NCBI GenBank assembly: GCA_963845485.1
Contig: CAWJSI010000008.1
Span: 124,001-188,000 of the forward strand
DNA: 64,000 nucleotides
Reading direction: 5' to 3'
Source of the DNA: Bog-756 sp963845485
GTDB taxonomy: Bacteria; Actinomycetota; Acidimicrobiia; Acidimicrobiales; RAAP-2
Position 1 is the stretch's first letter, and each line of letters starts with the position of its first letter. The position numbers were made by a program, and so were the translations under genes. Below are positions 1-9,259 of this stretch, piece by piece. A model generated the notes under the pieces. That model was given only the letters and a program-made list of their open reading frames with translations. It was not told where the DNA came from and ran no database searches.

Positions 1-1784
1 CCGTACGGAACCGGCCCGCTCGACGCGTCGGGGGTGGTGCCGATGACCTGGCCGGTCGGCACCGTCGAGCTGTACTCGTTGTTCTGACTGGGCACGAAGC
101 CCGCCGCAGTGAGAGCGGCGGCGGCCGAGGAGTACGAGGAGGTCGAACCGGTGACCGCCGGCACCGGCACTGGGGCGTGGCCCTTCGAGGTGATGATGGT
201 CACCGTCGAACCCCACGGGGCGGTGCCGGTCGGGGTGCTGCCGAGCACGGCGCCGGCCACCACCGTCGAGCTGTACTGGGCGGCGGTGGGTGGACACACG
301 CCCACCAGGTGGACGGCTTTGAGCGCGGCTACGGCATTGGCACAGGAGGTGAACGAGTTGAGGGCCGGGATGGTGACCGGCGGCGGACCCGTCGAGACGA
401 CCACGCCGATGGTGGACCCTTGTTTGGCGGTGACCGGGTGGCCGCCCGAGCGCGATGCGGGCTGCTGGCGGAGGATGAGGCCGGCCCCCACGGTGATGCT
501 GGAGGCGTGGCCCGTGGTCCGGACGGTGAACTTGTCGGCCTTGACCGCCACTTGGGCCTGGGGGACCGTCTTGCCCAGCAGCGTGGGGACGGGGTGGCTG
601 GGCGTGAACAGCCCGCTCTGCACGGCGAGGACGGCGCCGCCGGCCAGGAGGGCCAGCACGGCCACCACGATGGCGGAGATCCAGGGCCACCGTCGTCGCC
701 GGGGACGGATGCCGCCGGTCGAGGCACTCGGGCGGCCGGCCGTCGGCTTTTTCAGCGCCCGCTTCTGCTTCTTCAGCGACTCCGGCTTGCCCACCGTCGT
801 GACGGTGCTGGCCGCGGCCACGGCGGGTAGGCCGAGTTCGGTGGCATCAGGCCCCTGTCCACCGACCGGTGGGCGTCGGACCGGCCGCACCATCACCTTG
901 TCCAGGTCGTCGACCTCGTCGACCGGTACCGCGTCGACGATGGGGATGGGCTCGGGATCGGGAAGGGTGACCGCCAGCTCCTCCAGGCGGAGGGAGAACT
1001 GGGCGGCGTCGAAGCGCTCGGACGGCTCGGGGGCTGCCGCCCACACCAGGACGTCGTTCAGCGGGCCGAGGGCGTCGTGCTCGGGCAGGAGGGCCCCCAC
1101 CCGGGCCATCAGGGTGGCGACCGTGGTGTCGCCGATGAACGGCGTCTCACCGGTCACCCCCTCGTAGAGCACGAGGGCCAGGGCGTAGACGTCGGCCTTG
1201 CCGTCGAGGACCCACCCTTCGACCTGCTCGGGGGCGGCATAGCGGGCCGTGCCCAAGATGGCCCCGTCCGGCTCGGTCCAGGCCGCCTCGGCCAGGGCCC
1301 GGGCCAGCCCGAAGTCAGCGATGCGCAGGCGGCGGTCGGCGTCGAACAAGAGGTTGGCCGGTTTGATGTCCCGGTGGATCAGGCCCCGGCGATGGGCGTA
1401 GTCGAGCCCGGCGGCGGCCTGGAGCCCGATCCGGACGGCCTGTTCGGGCGTGAGCAGGGTCCCGGTGTCGTAGACCTGGCGGAGGCTGCCCCCGGCGAGG
1501 TACTCGAGCACCAGGTACGGCTCGTCGTTCTCCTCGCCCCAGTCGTAGACCTGGAGGATGTTGGGGTGGTTGAGGGCGGCGACCGCCCGGGCCTCGGCCC
1601 GGAACCGCTTGAGGAAGTTGGCGTCGCCGGCCAGGGCCGGGTGGAGCACCTTGATGGCTACCCGGCGATGGAGGGAGACGTCGTCAGCCAGGTAGACGTG
1701 CGCGGACGCACCGGTACCCAGGGCGGTGACGAGTCGGTAGCGGTCGCCGAGGACACGCCCGATGGAGTCGGTGATACTCGGCAT
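1..1784 (-). CDS. PASTA-domain Ser/Thr protein kinase (PknB-like), 3' end outside window
   Basis: Membrane-anchored eukaryotic-type kinase; family members sense peptidoglycan fragments through extracellular PASTA repeats and phosphorylate cell-wall and division proteins. About 594 residues are visible from ATG 1784. The Gly-rich loop GTGASAHV lies near residue 23, the ATP-binding Lys is VAIK (Lys45), the catalytic loop is HRDIKPANL (Asp139) and the Mg-binding DFG is at 157-159. A basic juxtamembrane stretch precedes one transmembrane helix (about 370-395). PASTA repeats follow (for example HPVPTLLGKTVPQAQV and VPVPAVTGSTSSY), and the frame is still open at base 1, so one or more repeats are missing. 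The window start falls in PASTA sequence. Family assignment is secure; the substrate is unknown. Confidence 0.93.
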   Translation of the reverse strand, partial: MPSITDSIGRVLGDRYRLVTALGTGASAHVYLADDVSLHRRVAIKVLHPALAGDANFLKRFRAEARAVAALNHPNILQVYDWGEENDEPYLVLEYLAGGSLRQVYDTGTLLTPEQAVRIGLQAAAGLDYAHRRGLIHRDIKPANLLFDADRRLRIADFGLARALAEAAWTEPDGAILGTARYAAPEQVEGWVLDGKADVYALALVLYEGVTGETPFIGDTTVATLMARVGALLPEHDALGPLNDVLVWAAAPEPSERFDAAQFSLRLEELAVTLPDPEPIPIVDAVPVDEVDDLDKVMVRPVRRPPVGGQGPDATELGLPAVAAASTVTTVGKPESLKKQKRALKKPTAGRPSASTGGIRPRRRRWPWISAIVVAVLALLAGGAVLAVQSGLFTPSHPVPTLLGKTVPQAQVAVKADKFTVRTTGHASSITVGAGLILRQQPASRSGGHPVTAKQGSTIGVVVSTGPPPVTIPALNSFTSCANAVAALKAVHLVGVCPPTAAQYSSTVVAGAVLGSTPTGTAPWGSTVTIITSKGHAPVPVPAVTGSTSSYSSAAAALTAAGFVPSQNNEYSSTVPTGQVIGTTPDASSGPVPY

Positions 1785-1902
1785 GATTCTTTCGAAAGGC
1801 TATCCAGCCCTTCGTCCCAGTTGGTGGAGGGTCAGAATCCATGTGCTCCGACCTGGGTCGCGGCCCGGTCGGTGGACCCGAGACCGGTCCACCGACTCGG
1901 GT

Positions 1903-4542
1903 TCAGGAACCGAGGTTGAGGGCCCGCCAGATGAAGGGGCCCACCTCGCTCGCCCACCACTGCCCCCCGGGTACGAGGTCGGTGGTGTGGCCACTGCCGG
2001 CCAGATCGACCTCGTCACAGGTGTTTCCGAGATCCCGCAGCGCGTCGCAGGTCTGGAAGGCGTAGGCCGAGGTCACCCGGGTGGAGATGTCGTAGTCGTA
2101 CTGGAACATCATCACGTGCGGCTCGGAGGAGGTGAGCGTGAGGAGCGACAGACCCGGGGTCAGGAAGGCTCCGGTCGAGATGGCCGCGGCCACCGTCGGC
2201 GGGAACTGGGAGAGAGGCCCGGTGTAGGGCACGTTCGACGCCAGTCCGACACCCAGGGACAACGCTCCGCCGGCCGAGCTTCCGTTGATGGCGATCCGGG
2301 TGGTGTCGACACCGTAGGTGGCGGCGTTGGCCTTCAACCAGCGGATCGACTGCTGGGCGTCGGGGATGGCCGCGCCGGCCAGCGCCACCTCGTTCTGGTT
2401 CCCGGCGTTGGCCAGATTGGCCAGGCGATAGTCGATCGAGACGCCCACATACCCGCGCAGCGCCCACTGCATGGCGTCGCCGTCCTCGTCGGTGCGGCTG
2501 CCCCCCACGAACGCACCGCCGTGGACATCGACGATGGTCGGCTGGGGCGAGGTCTGGGCGTCCGGGGGCTCGAAGATGTCCAGCAGCACCGGCTGGATCA
2601 CCCCGTTGGCGTCGGGGGCGGTGGTGTACTCCACGCCGCTGTAGGTGGTGATCTGAGACGTGGTGTACTGCGGCGAGGAGTAGAGGCCGGAGGCCGGCAT
2701 GGTGGGCGCGGCCACCACGGTGATGGTGGCCGGGTTACTCGTCGCCGTGCCGCTGGCGTTGGTGAACACCGCCCGGAGTTCCAAGCCCGACGACGCCACG
2801 GCGAGCACCCCGCTCGTGTACGACGGCGATGTGGCACCGGTGATCGACGTCCACGTCGTCCCCCCGTCGGAGGAGCTCTGCCACTGCGCACCGGGCGTGG
2901 GACTGCCCGAGGCGGCAGCCGTGACGGTGACGGTCTGGCCGGAGGTGATGGGCTGATTCGAAGGTTGGGCAGTGACCGCCGGGCCCACCGGGTTGGCCAC
3001 GGTCAGGGTGGCTGGATTGGTGTCGGTCACACCGCCGATGTTCGTGAAGACGGCCCGGTACTCCCAACCCGAGTCGGCCAACGGATTGGGCCCGGTGGCG
3101 TACGAGCCCGACGTCGCCCCGACGATGTTGGACCAGGTGGTCCCGCTGTCGGTGGACAGCTGCCACTGCACGGTCGGCGTCGGTGGGCCGAGGGAGGCCG
3201 CCGAGAACGTGGCCGTCTGGCCGGGGATGACCGAGAGGCTCACGGGCTGCAGGGTGATACCCGGAATGGAGGCGTTGATCACCGTCAGTACGGCCGCGTT
3301 GGTGGTGGCCGTCCCGTTGGTATTGGTGAACACGGCCCGGTACTCCGAACCGGTGTCCGTGGCCATCGTCCCCTCGGTGATGTACGTCGTAGACGTGGCG
3401 TTGGCGATATTGGACCAGGTGGTCCCGCTGTCGGTGGACAGCTGCCATTGCACGGTGGGTGAGGGCGTCCCACTGGCGGCTGCGGTGAAGGTGCCGGTTC
3501 CGCCGGCCGTGACGCTGTAGGCCGTTGGCTGGGTGGTGATCACCGGCGCCCCGGCCGGGCTGATGTGGAGCGACGCCCCATTGCTCGCCACGGTGCCCGC
3601 GCTGTTGGTGAAGACGGCGCGGTACTCAATGCCCGAAGCCCAGGTCGCCGTCGGTCCGCTGTTGTACGAGGTGGACGTGGCCCCGACGATGTTGGTCCAA
3701 CTCGTTCCCAGATTGCCGGAGAACTGCCACTGGACCGTGGGGGTGGGCGTCCCGCTCGCCGCCACGGTGAAGGTGGCCGACTGTGGGGCGATGACCGTCT
3801 GGGTCACCGGCTGGGTGGTGACAAGGGGTGTGCCGGCGGCCAACACGGTGAGCAGCGCGGGGTTACTCGACACCACACCCAACGGGTTGGTGAACTGTGC
3901 CCGAAGCTGCCACCCCGAGGTGTTGGTCGTCAGGGCGCCGGTGGTGAACGAGTTGGTCGTCACGCCGAGGTTGTGCCAGCTGGCACCGCTGTCGATGGAG
4001 AACTGCCACATGAGCGTCGGCGCGGGTGTGCCGCTCGCCGCTGCGGTGAAGGTCACCGTCTGGCCCGCCGGGGCACTCTGGGGCGTCGGTTGTGTGGTGA
4101 TCACCGGCGCTGTTCCGGCGAGGATCGTGAGCACCGCGGCAGTGGTCGTCGCCGTGCCCGAACTGCTGGTGAACACGGCGCGGTACTCGATGCCCGAGGC
4201 CCACGTCGCCGTGGCGCCGGTGTTGTACGAGGTGGATGTCGCCCCACTGATGCTGACCCAACTGGAGCCGGCGTTGAGGGAGAGTTGCCACTGGACCGTG
4301 GGTGTCGGCGAGCCGGTCGCGGCCACCGTGAACGTGGCCGACTGTCCGACGTAGACCGTCTGGGAAGCCGGTTGGGAGGTGACCACCGGTGCACTCGGTG
4401 AGGCGGCAAAGGCGGATCCGGCGGCGCCGGCGCCGACGGCCGCCACCAGAGCCAGCGATGCAACTAAGAGTTGCCACCCTCCCCGCAGTCCCTTCGGCCG
4501 TCGTGTCCTGTGCAGCGTTCCGGCATCCGGCGTTCGTCCCAC
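1903..4542 (-). CDS. Secreted carboxylesterase with six Ig-like repeats
   Basis: Predicted exported protein of 879 aa. GTG 4542 was chosen because GAGGGGGA sits just upstream and it yields a clean signal peptide (basic Arg/Lys region, hydrophobic core, AFA/A cleavage near residue 46). Six tandem Ig-like domains of about 94 aa follow (residues about 51-614), each with the pattern QP...V..G....F...ASG.PTPTVQWQ.S...G..W. The C-terminal third is an alpha/beta hydrolase of the BD-FAE/carboxylesterase type: oxyanion HGG near 674, nucleophile elbow GSSAGG (Ser about 756), catalytic His in GSGHT near 851. The likely role is ester hydrolysis on extracellular or cell-wall polymers, with the Ig array acting as spacer or binder (inference). 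The frame stays open upstream, but that part has no signal and is probably not translated. Confidence 0.85.
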   Translation of the reverse strand: MGRTPDAGTLHRTRRPKGLRGGWQLLVASLALVAAVGAGAAGSAFAASPSAPVVTSQPASQTVYVGQSATFTVAATGSPTPTVQWQLSLNAGSSWVSISGATSTSYNTGATATWASGIEYRAVFTSSSGTATTTAAVLTILAGTAPVITTQPTPQSAPAGQTVTFTAAASGTPAPTLMWQFSIDSGASWHNLGVTTNSFTTGALTTNTSGWQLRAQFTNPLGVVSSNPALLTVLAAGTPLVTTQPVTQTVIAPQSATFTVAASGTPTPTVQWQFSGNLGTSWTNIVGATSTSYNSGPTATWASGIEYRAVFTNSAGTVASNGASLHISPAGAPVITTQPTAYSVTAGGTGTFTAAASGTPSPTVQWQLSTDSGTTWSNIANATSTTYITEGTMATDTGSEYRAVFTNTNGTATTNAAVLTVINASIPGITLQPVSLSVIPGQTATFSAASLGPPTPTVQWQLSTDSGTTWSNIVGATSGSYATGPNPLADSGWEYRAVFTNIGGVTDTNPATLTVANPVGPAVTAQPSNQPITSGQTVTVTAAASGSPTPGAQWQSSSDGGTTWTSITGATSPSYTSGVLAVASSGLELRAVFTNASGTATSNPATITVVAAPTMPASGLYSSPQYTTSQITTYSGVEYTTAPDANGVIQPVLLDIFEPPDAQTSPQPTIVDVHGGAFVGGSRTDEDGDAMQWALRGYVGVSIDYRLANLANAGNQNEVALAGAAIPDAQQSIRWLKANAATYGVDTTRIAINGSSAGGALSLGVGLASNVPYTGPLSQFPPTVAAAISTGAFLTPGLSLLTLTSSEPHVMMFQYDYDISTRVTSAYAFQTCDALRDLGNTCDEVDLAGSGHTTDLVPGGQWWASEVGPFIWRALNLGS

Positions 4543-4846
4543 AAAAACTCCCCCTCGGCTAGCTGCGTGCAACAAAGACGCCCAACTATTGCCGATCCGA
4601 TAGCGGCGTGCTCGATGCACAGTGGCGACGTCGCCGGTGTCTTCCGCTCCGGACGCACTACGAGCAGGTGCGACACGGTCAGCCGACGAGCAACTCGACT
4701 CGTTGGCCGCCCCCGATGAGAGCTCGACGCGGGCGGTGCCGTTGACTTCGGGACCGGAGGCCAGGTGTCCTCGCGGGAACACCACATCGGTTCGTGGTGG
4801 ACCGGGTCGGCCACGCACCCCTCGGCCGGTGGCTCGACCGGGACGG
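4543..4846. other. Intergenic region between ligA end and the esterase start
   Basis: 304 bases without a convincing gene. It must hold the minus-strand promoter of the esterase and the end of the ligA transcript. Apart from the esterase ribosome-binding site (GAGGGGGA, about 4549-4556 on the minus strand) I see no clear promoter hexamers, terminator hairpin or riboswitch consensus. Open frames here are extensions or shadows of the neighbours. Confidence 0.5.
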
Positions 4847-6961
4847 TCAGTTCCCCGGGAGCTCGCCCGACTCCAGTAGGGCGGCGAACTGATCCGCTGC
4901 CAGGATCGGGACCTTGTTCGCCTCGGCTTTGGTGACCTTGGACGCCCCGGGAGCATCCCCCACCACGAGCGCGTAGGTCTTCTTCGACACCGTCCCCGGC
5001 GACTTGCCCCCCCGGGCGAGGATGGCCTCTTCGGCCTCTTCTCTCGTGTACCCCTCGAGCGTGCCGGTCACCACCACCGAGCGCCCCGTCAAGGTCTGGG
5101 GCAACGAGGGTTCGGCCTGGGCGTCCCAGCCTGGCTCGTCGAGGGTGAGTCCGGCGGCCCGCAACCGCTCGACCACCGATCGGTTGACGTCGGAGGCCAG
5201 CCAGGCGACCACGCTGGCCGCGATGACCGGGCCCACCCCGTCCACGGCGGCCAGACGGGCCTCGTCGGCGCCCATGATGGCGTCAATGTCGCCGAGGGCC
5301 CGGGCGAGGGCCAGGGAGCCGACCTGGCCGAGATGCCGGATGCCGAGACCGATGAGGACGCGGTGGAGGGGACGGGACCTCGAGTCGCCGATGGCCCGGA
5401 GCAGATTGGCGATGGAGATCTCGGCGAAGCCTTCCAACCCGGCGAAGGTCTCGGGCGTGAAGCTGTAGAGGTCGGCCACGTCCGACAGCAGCCCCTGGTC
5501 GGCGAAGAGCTGCACCCGTTGCTCCCCGAGACCCTCGATGTCCATGGCCGAGCGCGAGGCGAAGTGGGCGATGCGCTGGACGCGCTGACCCGGGCAGTCG
5601 AGGTTCGTGCAGAACGTGTCGCTCTCCTCGGGCAGCCGCACGAGCGGGGCGCCACAGCTCGGGCAGTGGGTGGGGAAGGTCCACGTGGGCTTCCGTCGCT
5701 TGCCTTTGACGAGCACCGGTCCCACCACTTCGGGAATCACGTCCCCGGCCTTGCGCACCACGACGGTGTCGCCGGGACGCACGTCCTTCAGCCGTACCTG
5801 GTCCTCGTTGTGCAAGGTGGCGAGGGAGACCGTCGACCCCCCGACGAATACCGGATCCAACACGGCGAACGGCGTCGCCTTGCCGGTGCGCCCGATGGAG
5901 ACGGCGATGCGGAGCAGCGTCGTCGTCCGCTCTTCGGGGGGGAACTTGTAGGCGATGGCCCACCGCGGCGCTCGCGATGTCGCTCCCAACCGGCGCTGGA
6001 GGGAGAGGTCGTCGACCTTCACGACCACGCCGTCGATGTCGTAGTCGAGGTCGTGGCGGCCCTCCTCCCACCGGTGGCAGAAGGTGAGCACCTCATCGAG
6101 GCCGTGGACGAGGGTCCGCTCGGGGTTGACGGGGAACCCGGCCCGGTCGAGCCAGGACAGGGTGGCGGCATGGGTGGCGGCCAGCGCTCCGGGCACGGTG
6201 GACCCTTCGTCCCCCGGGTCATCAGGCGCCAGCTGCAACTCCCCCACCTGGTAGGCCCAGAACGAGAGGGCGCGGCCGGCCGTGATGGAGGAGTCCTTCT
6301 GGCGAAGGGAGCCCGCCGCCGAGTTGCGGGGGTTCACGAAGAGCCGCTCACCCGCCTCGGCCTGACGGCGGTTCAGCTCCTCGAAGGCGCTCTTTGGCAT
6401 GTAGACCTCGCCCCGCACCTCGATGAGCGCCGGCGGCGGGCCGGCGGCGTCGTCGAGCTGCTCGGGGATGTCCTTGATGGTGGCCACGTTGGCCGTCACG
6501 TCCTCGCCGGTGCGCCCGTCCCCCCGGGTGGCGGCCTGGACGTAGCGGCCCTCCCGGTAGGTGAGGGAGATGGCCAGTCCGTCGATCTTCAGCTCACAGA
6601 CGAAGGCGGTGTCCTCGGGGACCTGCTTGGCCAGACGATCGGCCCAGGACTGGAGCTCCTCGGCGCTGAAGGCGTTGTCCAGACTCATCATGGGGACCCG
6701 GTGGGCCACCTCGGCGAACAGGGTGGACGGGGAGGCACCGACGGTGGTGGTCGGCGACTCGGGCACCACCAAGTCGGGGTGCTCGGCCTCGATGGCCCGT
6801 AGCTCCCGCACGAGGGCGTCGTACTCGGCGTCGGCGATCTCCGGCGCGTCGAGACGGTGGTAGCGGTCGTTGTGGTACTCGATCTGGGCCCGCAGCGCCT
6901 CGGCCCGGGCCACAGGGTCGAGGGGACCGCCCTTACCGTCCGACGGTGGTCGGGTGCTCAC
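4847..6961 (-). CDS. ligA: NAD-dependent DNA ligase
   Basis: Seals nicks in duplex DNA using NAD+, in replication and repair. The protein is 704 aa, normal for LigA. GTG 6961 overlaps the mnmA stop in a GTGA tetranucleotide and leaves only a short leader before the Ia domain (EYHNDRYHRLD...). The adenylation motif KIDG carries the nucleotidyl Lys at 125. The OB fold is followed by a four-Cys zinc finger (CPSC...CTNLDC), helix-hairpin-helix repeats and a C-terminal BRCT domain of about 75 residues beginning TGRSVVVTGTLEGY. An upstream in-frame extension inside mnmA lacks family similarity. Its translational coupling to mnmA is notable; ligA is an essential housekeeping gene. Confidence 0.97.
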   Translation of the reverse strand: MSTRPPSDGKGGPLDPVARAEALRAQIEYHNDRYHRLDAPEIADAEYDALVRELRAIEAEHPDLVVPESPTTTVGASPSTLFAEVAHRVPMMSLDNAFSAEELQSWADRLAKQVPEDTAFVCELKIDGLAISLTYREGRYVQAATRGDGRTGEDVTANVATIKDIPEQLDDAAGPPPALIEVRGEVYMPKSAFEELNRRQAEAGERLFVNPRNSAAGSLRQKDSSITAGRALSFWAYQVGELQLAPDDPGDEGSTVPGALAATHAATLSWLDRAGFPVNPERTLVHGLDEVLTFCHRWEEGRHDLDYDIDGVVVKVDDLSLQRRLGATSRAPRWAIAYKFPPEERTTTLLRIAVSIGRTGKATPFAVLDPVFVGGSTVSLATLHNEDQVRLKDVRPGDTVVVRKAGDVIPEVVGPVLVKGKRRKPTWTFPTHCPSCGAPLVRLPEESDTFCTNLDCPGQRVQRIAHFASRSAMDIEGLGEQRVQLFADQGLLSDVADLYSFTPETFAGLEGFAEISIANLLRAIGDSRSRPLHRVLIGLGIRHLGQVGSLALARALGDIDAIMGADEARLAAVDGVGPVIAASVVAWLASDVNRSVVERLRAAGLTLDEPGWDAQAEPSLPQTLTGRSVVVTGTLEGYTREEAEEAILARGGKSPGTVSKKTYALVVGDAPGASKVTKAEANKVPILAADQFAALLESGELPGN

Positions 6962-8064
6962 CTGACGATTCCCGCACCGACCACCTCGTCGGGGCGGTCC
7001 GGGTCGTAGAGGGCAACGGTCTGGCCCGGGGCGATGCGCCGCTGGGGCCGCACGAAGCGGACCAGGAGGCCCCCATCGGAAGGCGACACCCGGGCCTCGG
7101 CCGGGGCACCGTGGGCGCTGCACTGGGCCGAGAGGGCCGTGCCCGCCCCCATGGATGCCTCGCCGGTAGCGCCGCTCGGCGCGCTCGACACGGTCGGGTC
7201 GGCGTCGACCCAGGTCACGGTGTGCAGGGCCACCTCGGGTGCGTAGGCAGCCTCGGGGGGACCCACCATCACCCGGCGCGCCGGGACGTCGACGGCCGTC
7301 ACGAACCGGCGACGTCCGTCACCACTGTGCCCCATGCCCCGCCGCTGGCCCACCGTCACCAGCTCCACGGCCGCCACGGTGCCGAGCTCCTCGCCCGTCA
7401 CATGGTCGACCAGTTGCCCGGGGTGGAGGGCGACCCGGTCGCCCAAGAACCCCGACCGTCCCTCGTCCGAACGGATGAAGCAGACGTCCTGGCTGTCCGG
7501 CTTGTCCGCCGTGCGCAGGCCGAGGCGGTGCGCGACGTCGCGCACCTCGCCCTTGGTCATCTCCCCTACCGGGAAGAGGGACCGGGCCAGCTGGTGCTGG
7601 CCCAGCATGGCCAGCACGTAGGACTGGTCCTTGTTCGGATCGGCTCCCCGGCACAGCCGGTAGTGCCCGTCGGGCGTCGTCCGGAGGCGGGCGTGGTGAC
7701 CGGTGGCCACGGCGTCGAAGCCGAGACCGGTGGCCCGCTCGAGCAGCCGGTCGAACTTGAGATGCCGGTTGCACTCGATGCACGGATTGGGCGTCCGGCC
7801 CTCGGCATGTCCCGCGACATAGGGCGCCACCACCTGCTCCTCGAAGGTGGCGGCGAAGTTGAAGACGTGGTGGACGAGGCCCAGCTGGTCGGCCACCCGG
7901 CGGGCATCGTCCACATCGGCCACCGAACAGCACCCCGAGTCCGACTCACCACCCCACAGCTTGAGGGTGGCCCCCACCACCTGGTCACGCCCGAACTGGT
8001 CGGCCAACAGGGCGGCGGCCACCGACGAGTCGACACCTCCCGACATGGCCACCAGCACACGCAT
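6958..8064 (-). CDS. mnmA: tRNA-specific 2-thiouridylase
   Basis: Forms 2-thiouridine at the wobble position (U34) of Lys, Glu and Gln tRNAs, using ATP and a persulfide sulfur. The 368-aa product begins MRVLVAMSGGVDSS, the PP-loop that binds ATP. The two catalytic cysteines are visible: Cys95 in NPCIECN and Cys195 in QDVCFI. The cysteine desulfurase gene lies four bases upstream on the same strand and is the natural sulfur donor. The stop codon overlaps the ligA start. Start ATG 8064 matches the family N-terminus exactly. Confidence 0.97.
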   Translation of the reverse strand: MRVLVAMSGGVDSSVAAALLADQFGRDQVVGATLKLWGGESDSGCCSVADVDDARRVADQLGLVHHVFNFAATFEEQVVAPYVAGHAEGRTPNPCIECNRHLKFDRLLERATGLGFDAVATGHHARLRTTPDGHYRLCRGADPNKDQSYVLAMLGQHQLARSLFPVGEMTKGEVRDVAHRLGLRTADKPDSQDVCFIRSDEGRSGFLGDRVALHPGQLVDHVTGEELGTVAAVELVTVGQRRGMGHSGDGRRRFVTAVDVPARRVMVGPPEAAYAPEVALHTVTWVDADPTVSSAPSGATGEASMGAGTALSAQCSAHGAPAEARVSPSDGGLLVRFVRPQRRIAPGQTVALYDPDRPDEVVGAGIVR

Positions 8065-8068
8065 GGTC

Positions 8069-9259
8069 TCAGTCTCGCAGCTGTGCGACGGCCCCCGGCA
8101 CGATGGCCAAGGCGAGGTCCACGTCGGCCTCGGTGGTGGTGGCGCCGAGCGAGAAGCGGATGCCGCTCGCCGCCTCGTCGGTGGTCAGACCCATGGAGGT
8201 CAGGACGTGGCTGACCTCGACGGCGCCACTGGAGCAGGCCGCCCCGGCCGACACCGACAGGCCGAGCTGGTCGAGCAGGACCACGAGGGCCTCCGACTCG
8301 ATCCCGGCGAAGCGGAGGTGGAGGGAGCCGGCCACCCGGCCCCGGCGTTCCCCTGTCTCGACGGTACCGGGCACCGAAGCCAGGATCCCGTCTCCCAACC
8401 GGTCCCGCAGCGCACCCACCCGGGCGACCGTGGCCGGACGGGCTGCCTCGGTCACCGACAGGGCCACCCCCATGGCCACGATCCCGGCCACGTTGTGGGT
8501 GCCGCTCCTGCGGTCCCGCTCCTGGCCGCCTCCGTGGATGTGGGCGCCGATCACCACCCCCGGGGCCGCCAACAGGGCCCCCACCCCCTTCGGACCGCCG
8601 AACTTGTGGGCGCTGATCGTCACCACATCGGCCCGGGCGGTGAGCGGCATCGTCTCCAGCCAGGGCACGGCCTGGACGGCGTCGGTGTGAAAGAGGGCGT
8701 CGGGTGACCCCGACCGCACCACGGTGCCCACCCGGTCGAGCGGCTGCACCGTGCCGATCTCGTTGTTGACGGCCATCACCGACACCAGTCCCACGTCGGG
8801 GGTGCATGCCGCCGCCAGCGCCTCGAGATCGACGATGCCCTCCTTGTCCGTCCGCACCTCCCGGAGCTCGGCTCCCGCGCGGCGGGCCAGCGCCCGGCAC
8901 GTGGTCAACACGGCGTGGTGCTCCATGGCCGAGCACACGATGACCGGCCGCTCGGAGCCCAGGGCGCCCGACCGGCTCTCCCATCCGCCCACCACGGCCA
9001 GATTGTCGGCCTCGGTACCGCTCCCGGTAAACACCACACCACCGAGATCGATGCCGAAGGAAGTGGCCACCTGCTGGCGGGCTTCGTCCACGGCTCGGCG
9101 GGCCTCTCGCGACTCGGCGTGGCCGCCCGACGGATTGCCGAACGCCCCGGACAGGTAGGGCAGCATGGCCGCCACGGCCTCCGGGGCCATGGGGGTGGTG
9201 GCGGCGTGGTCGAGATAGGCGCGGGCCGGGCCCGGTGCTCCCGGTCCCGGGGCCGCCAT
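8069..9259 (-). CDS. Cysteine desulfurase (NifS/IscS family)
   Basis: PLP enzyme that converts cysteine to alanine and passes the sulfur as a persulfide to thiolation or Fe-S assembly proteins. The product is 396 aa. The PLP-binding Lys is Lys219 in ISAHKFGG, and the persulfide Cys is Cys342 in AACSSGAVEVS. The N-terminal YLDHAATTPM and the TGSGTEADNLAV segment are class V aminotransferase hallmarks. It sits between an aldehyde dehydrogenase (TGATG overlap with its stop) and mnmA (four-base gap), so it is probably the dedicated donor for tRNA thiolation, although a general IscS role is not excluded. Confidence 0.95.
   Translation of the reverse strand: MAAPGPGAPGPARAYLDHAATTPMAPEAVAAMLPYLSGAFGNPSGGHAESREARRAVDEARQQVATSFGIDLGGVVFTGSGTEADNLAVVGGWESRSGALGSERPVIVCSAMEHHAVLTTCRALARRAGAELREVRTDKEGIVDLEALAAACTPDVGLVSVMAVNNEIGTVQPLDRVGTVVRSGSPDALFHTDAVQAVPWLETMPLTARADVVTISAHKFGGPKGVGALLAAPGVVIGAHIHGGGQERDRRSGTHNVAGIVAMGVALSVTEAARPATVARVGALRDRLGDGILASVPGTVETGERRGRVAGSLHLRFAGIESEALVVLLDQLGLSVSAGAACSSGAVEVSHVLTSMGLTTDEAASGIRFSLGATTTEADVDLALAIVPGAVAQLRD

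Noticed and set aside
1762..3462. Open frame of 566 codons on the plus strand, antisense to the Ig-like esterase.
   Set aside because: Shadow frame: Gly/Arg-rich translation with no domain, opposite a clear signal-peptide and Ig-repeat gene.
5333..6802. Open frame of 489 codons on the plus strand.
   Set aside because: Antisense to ligA; high GC keeps the frame open and the translation has no family features.
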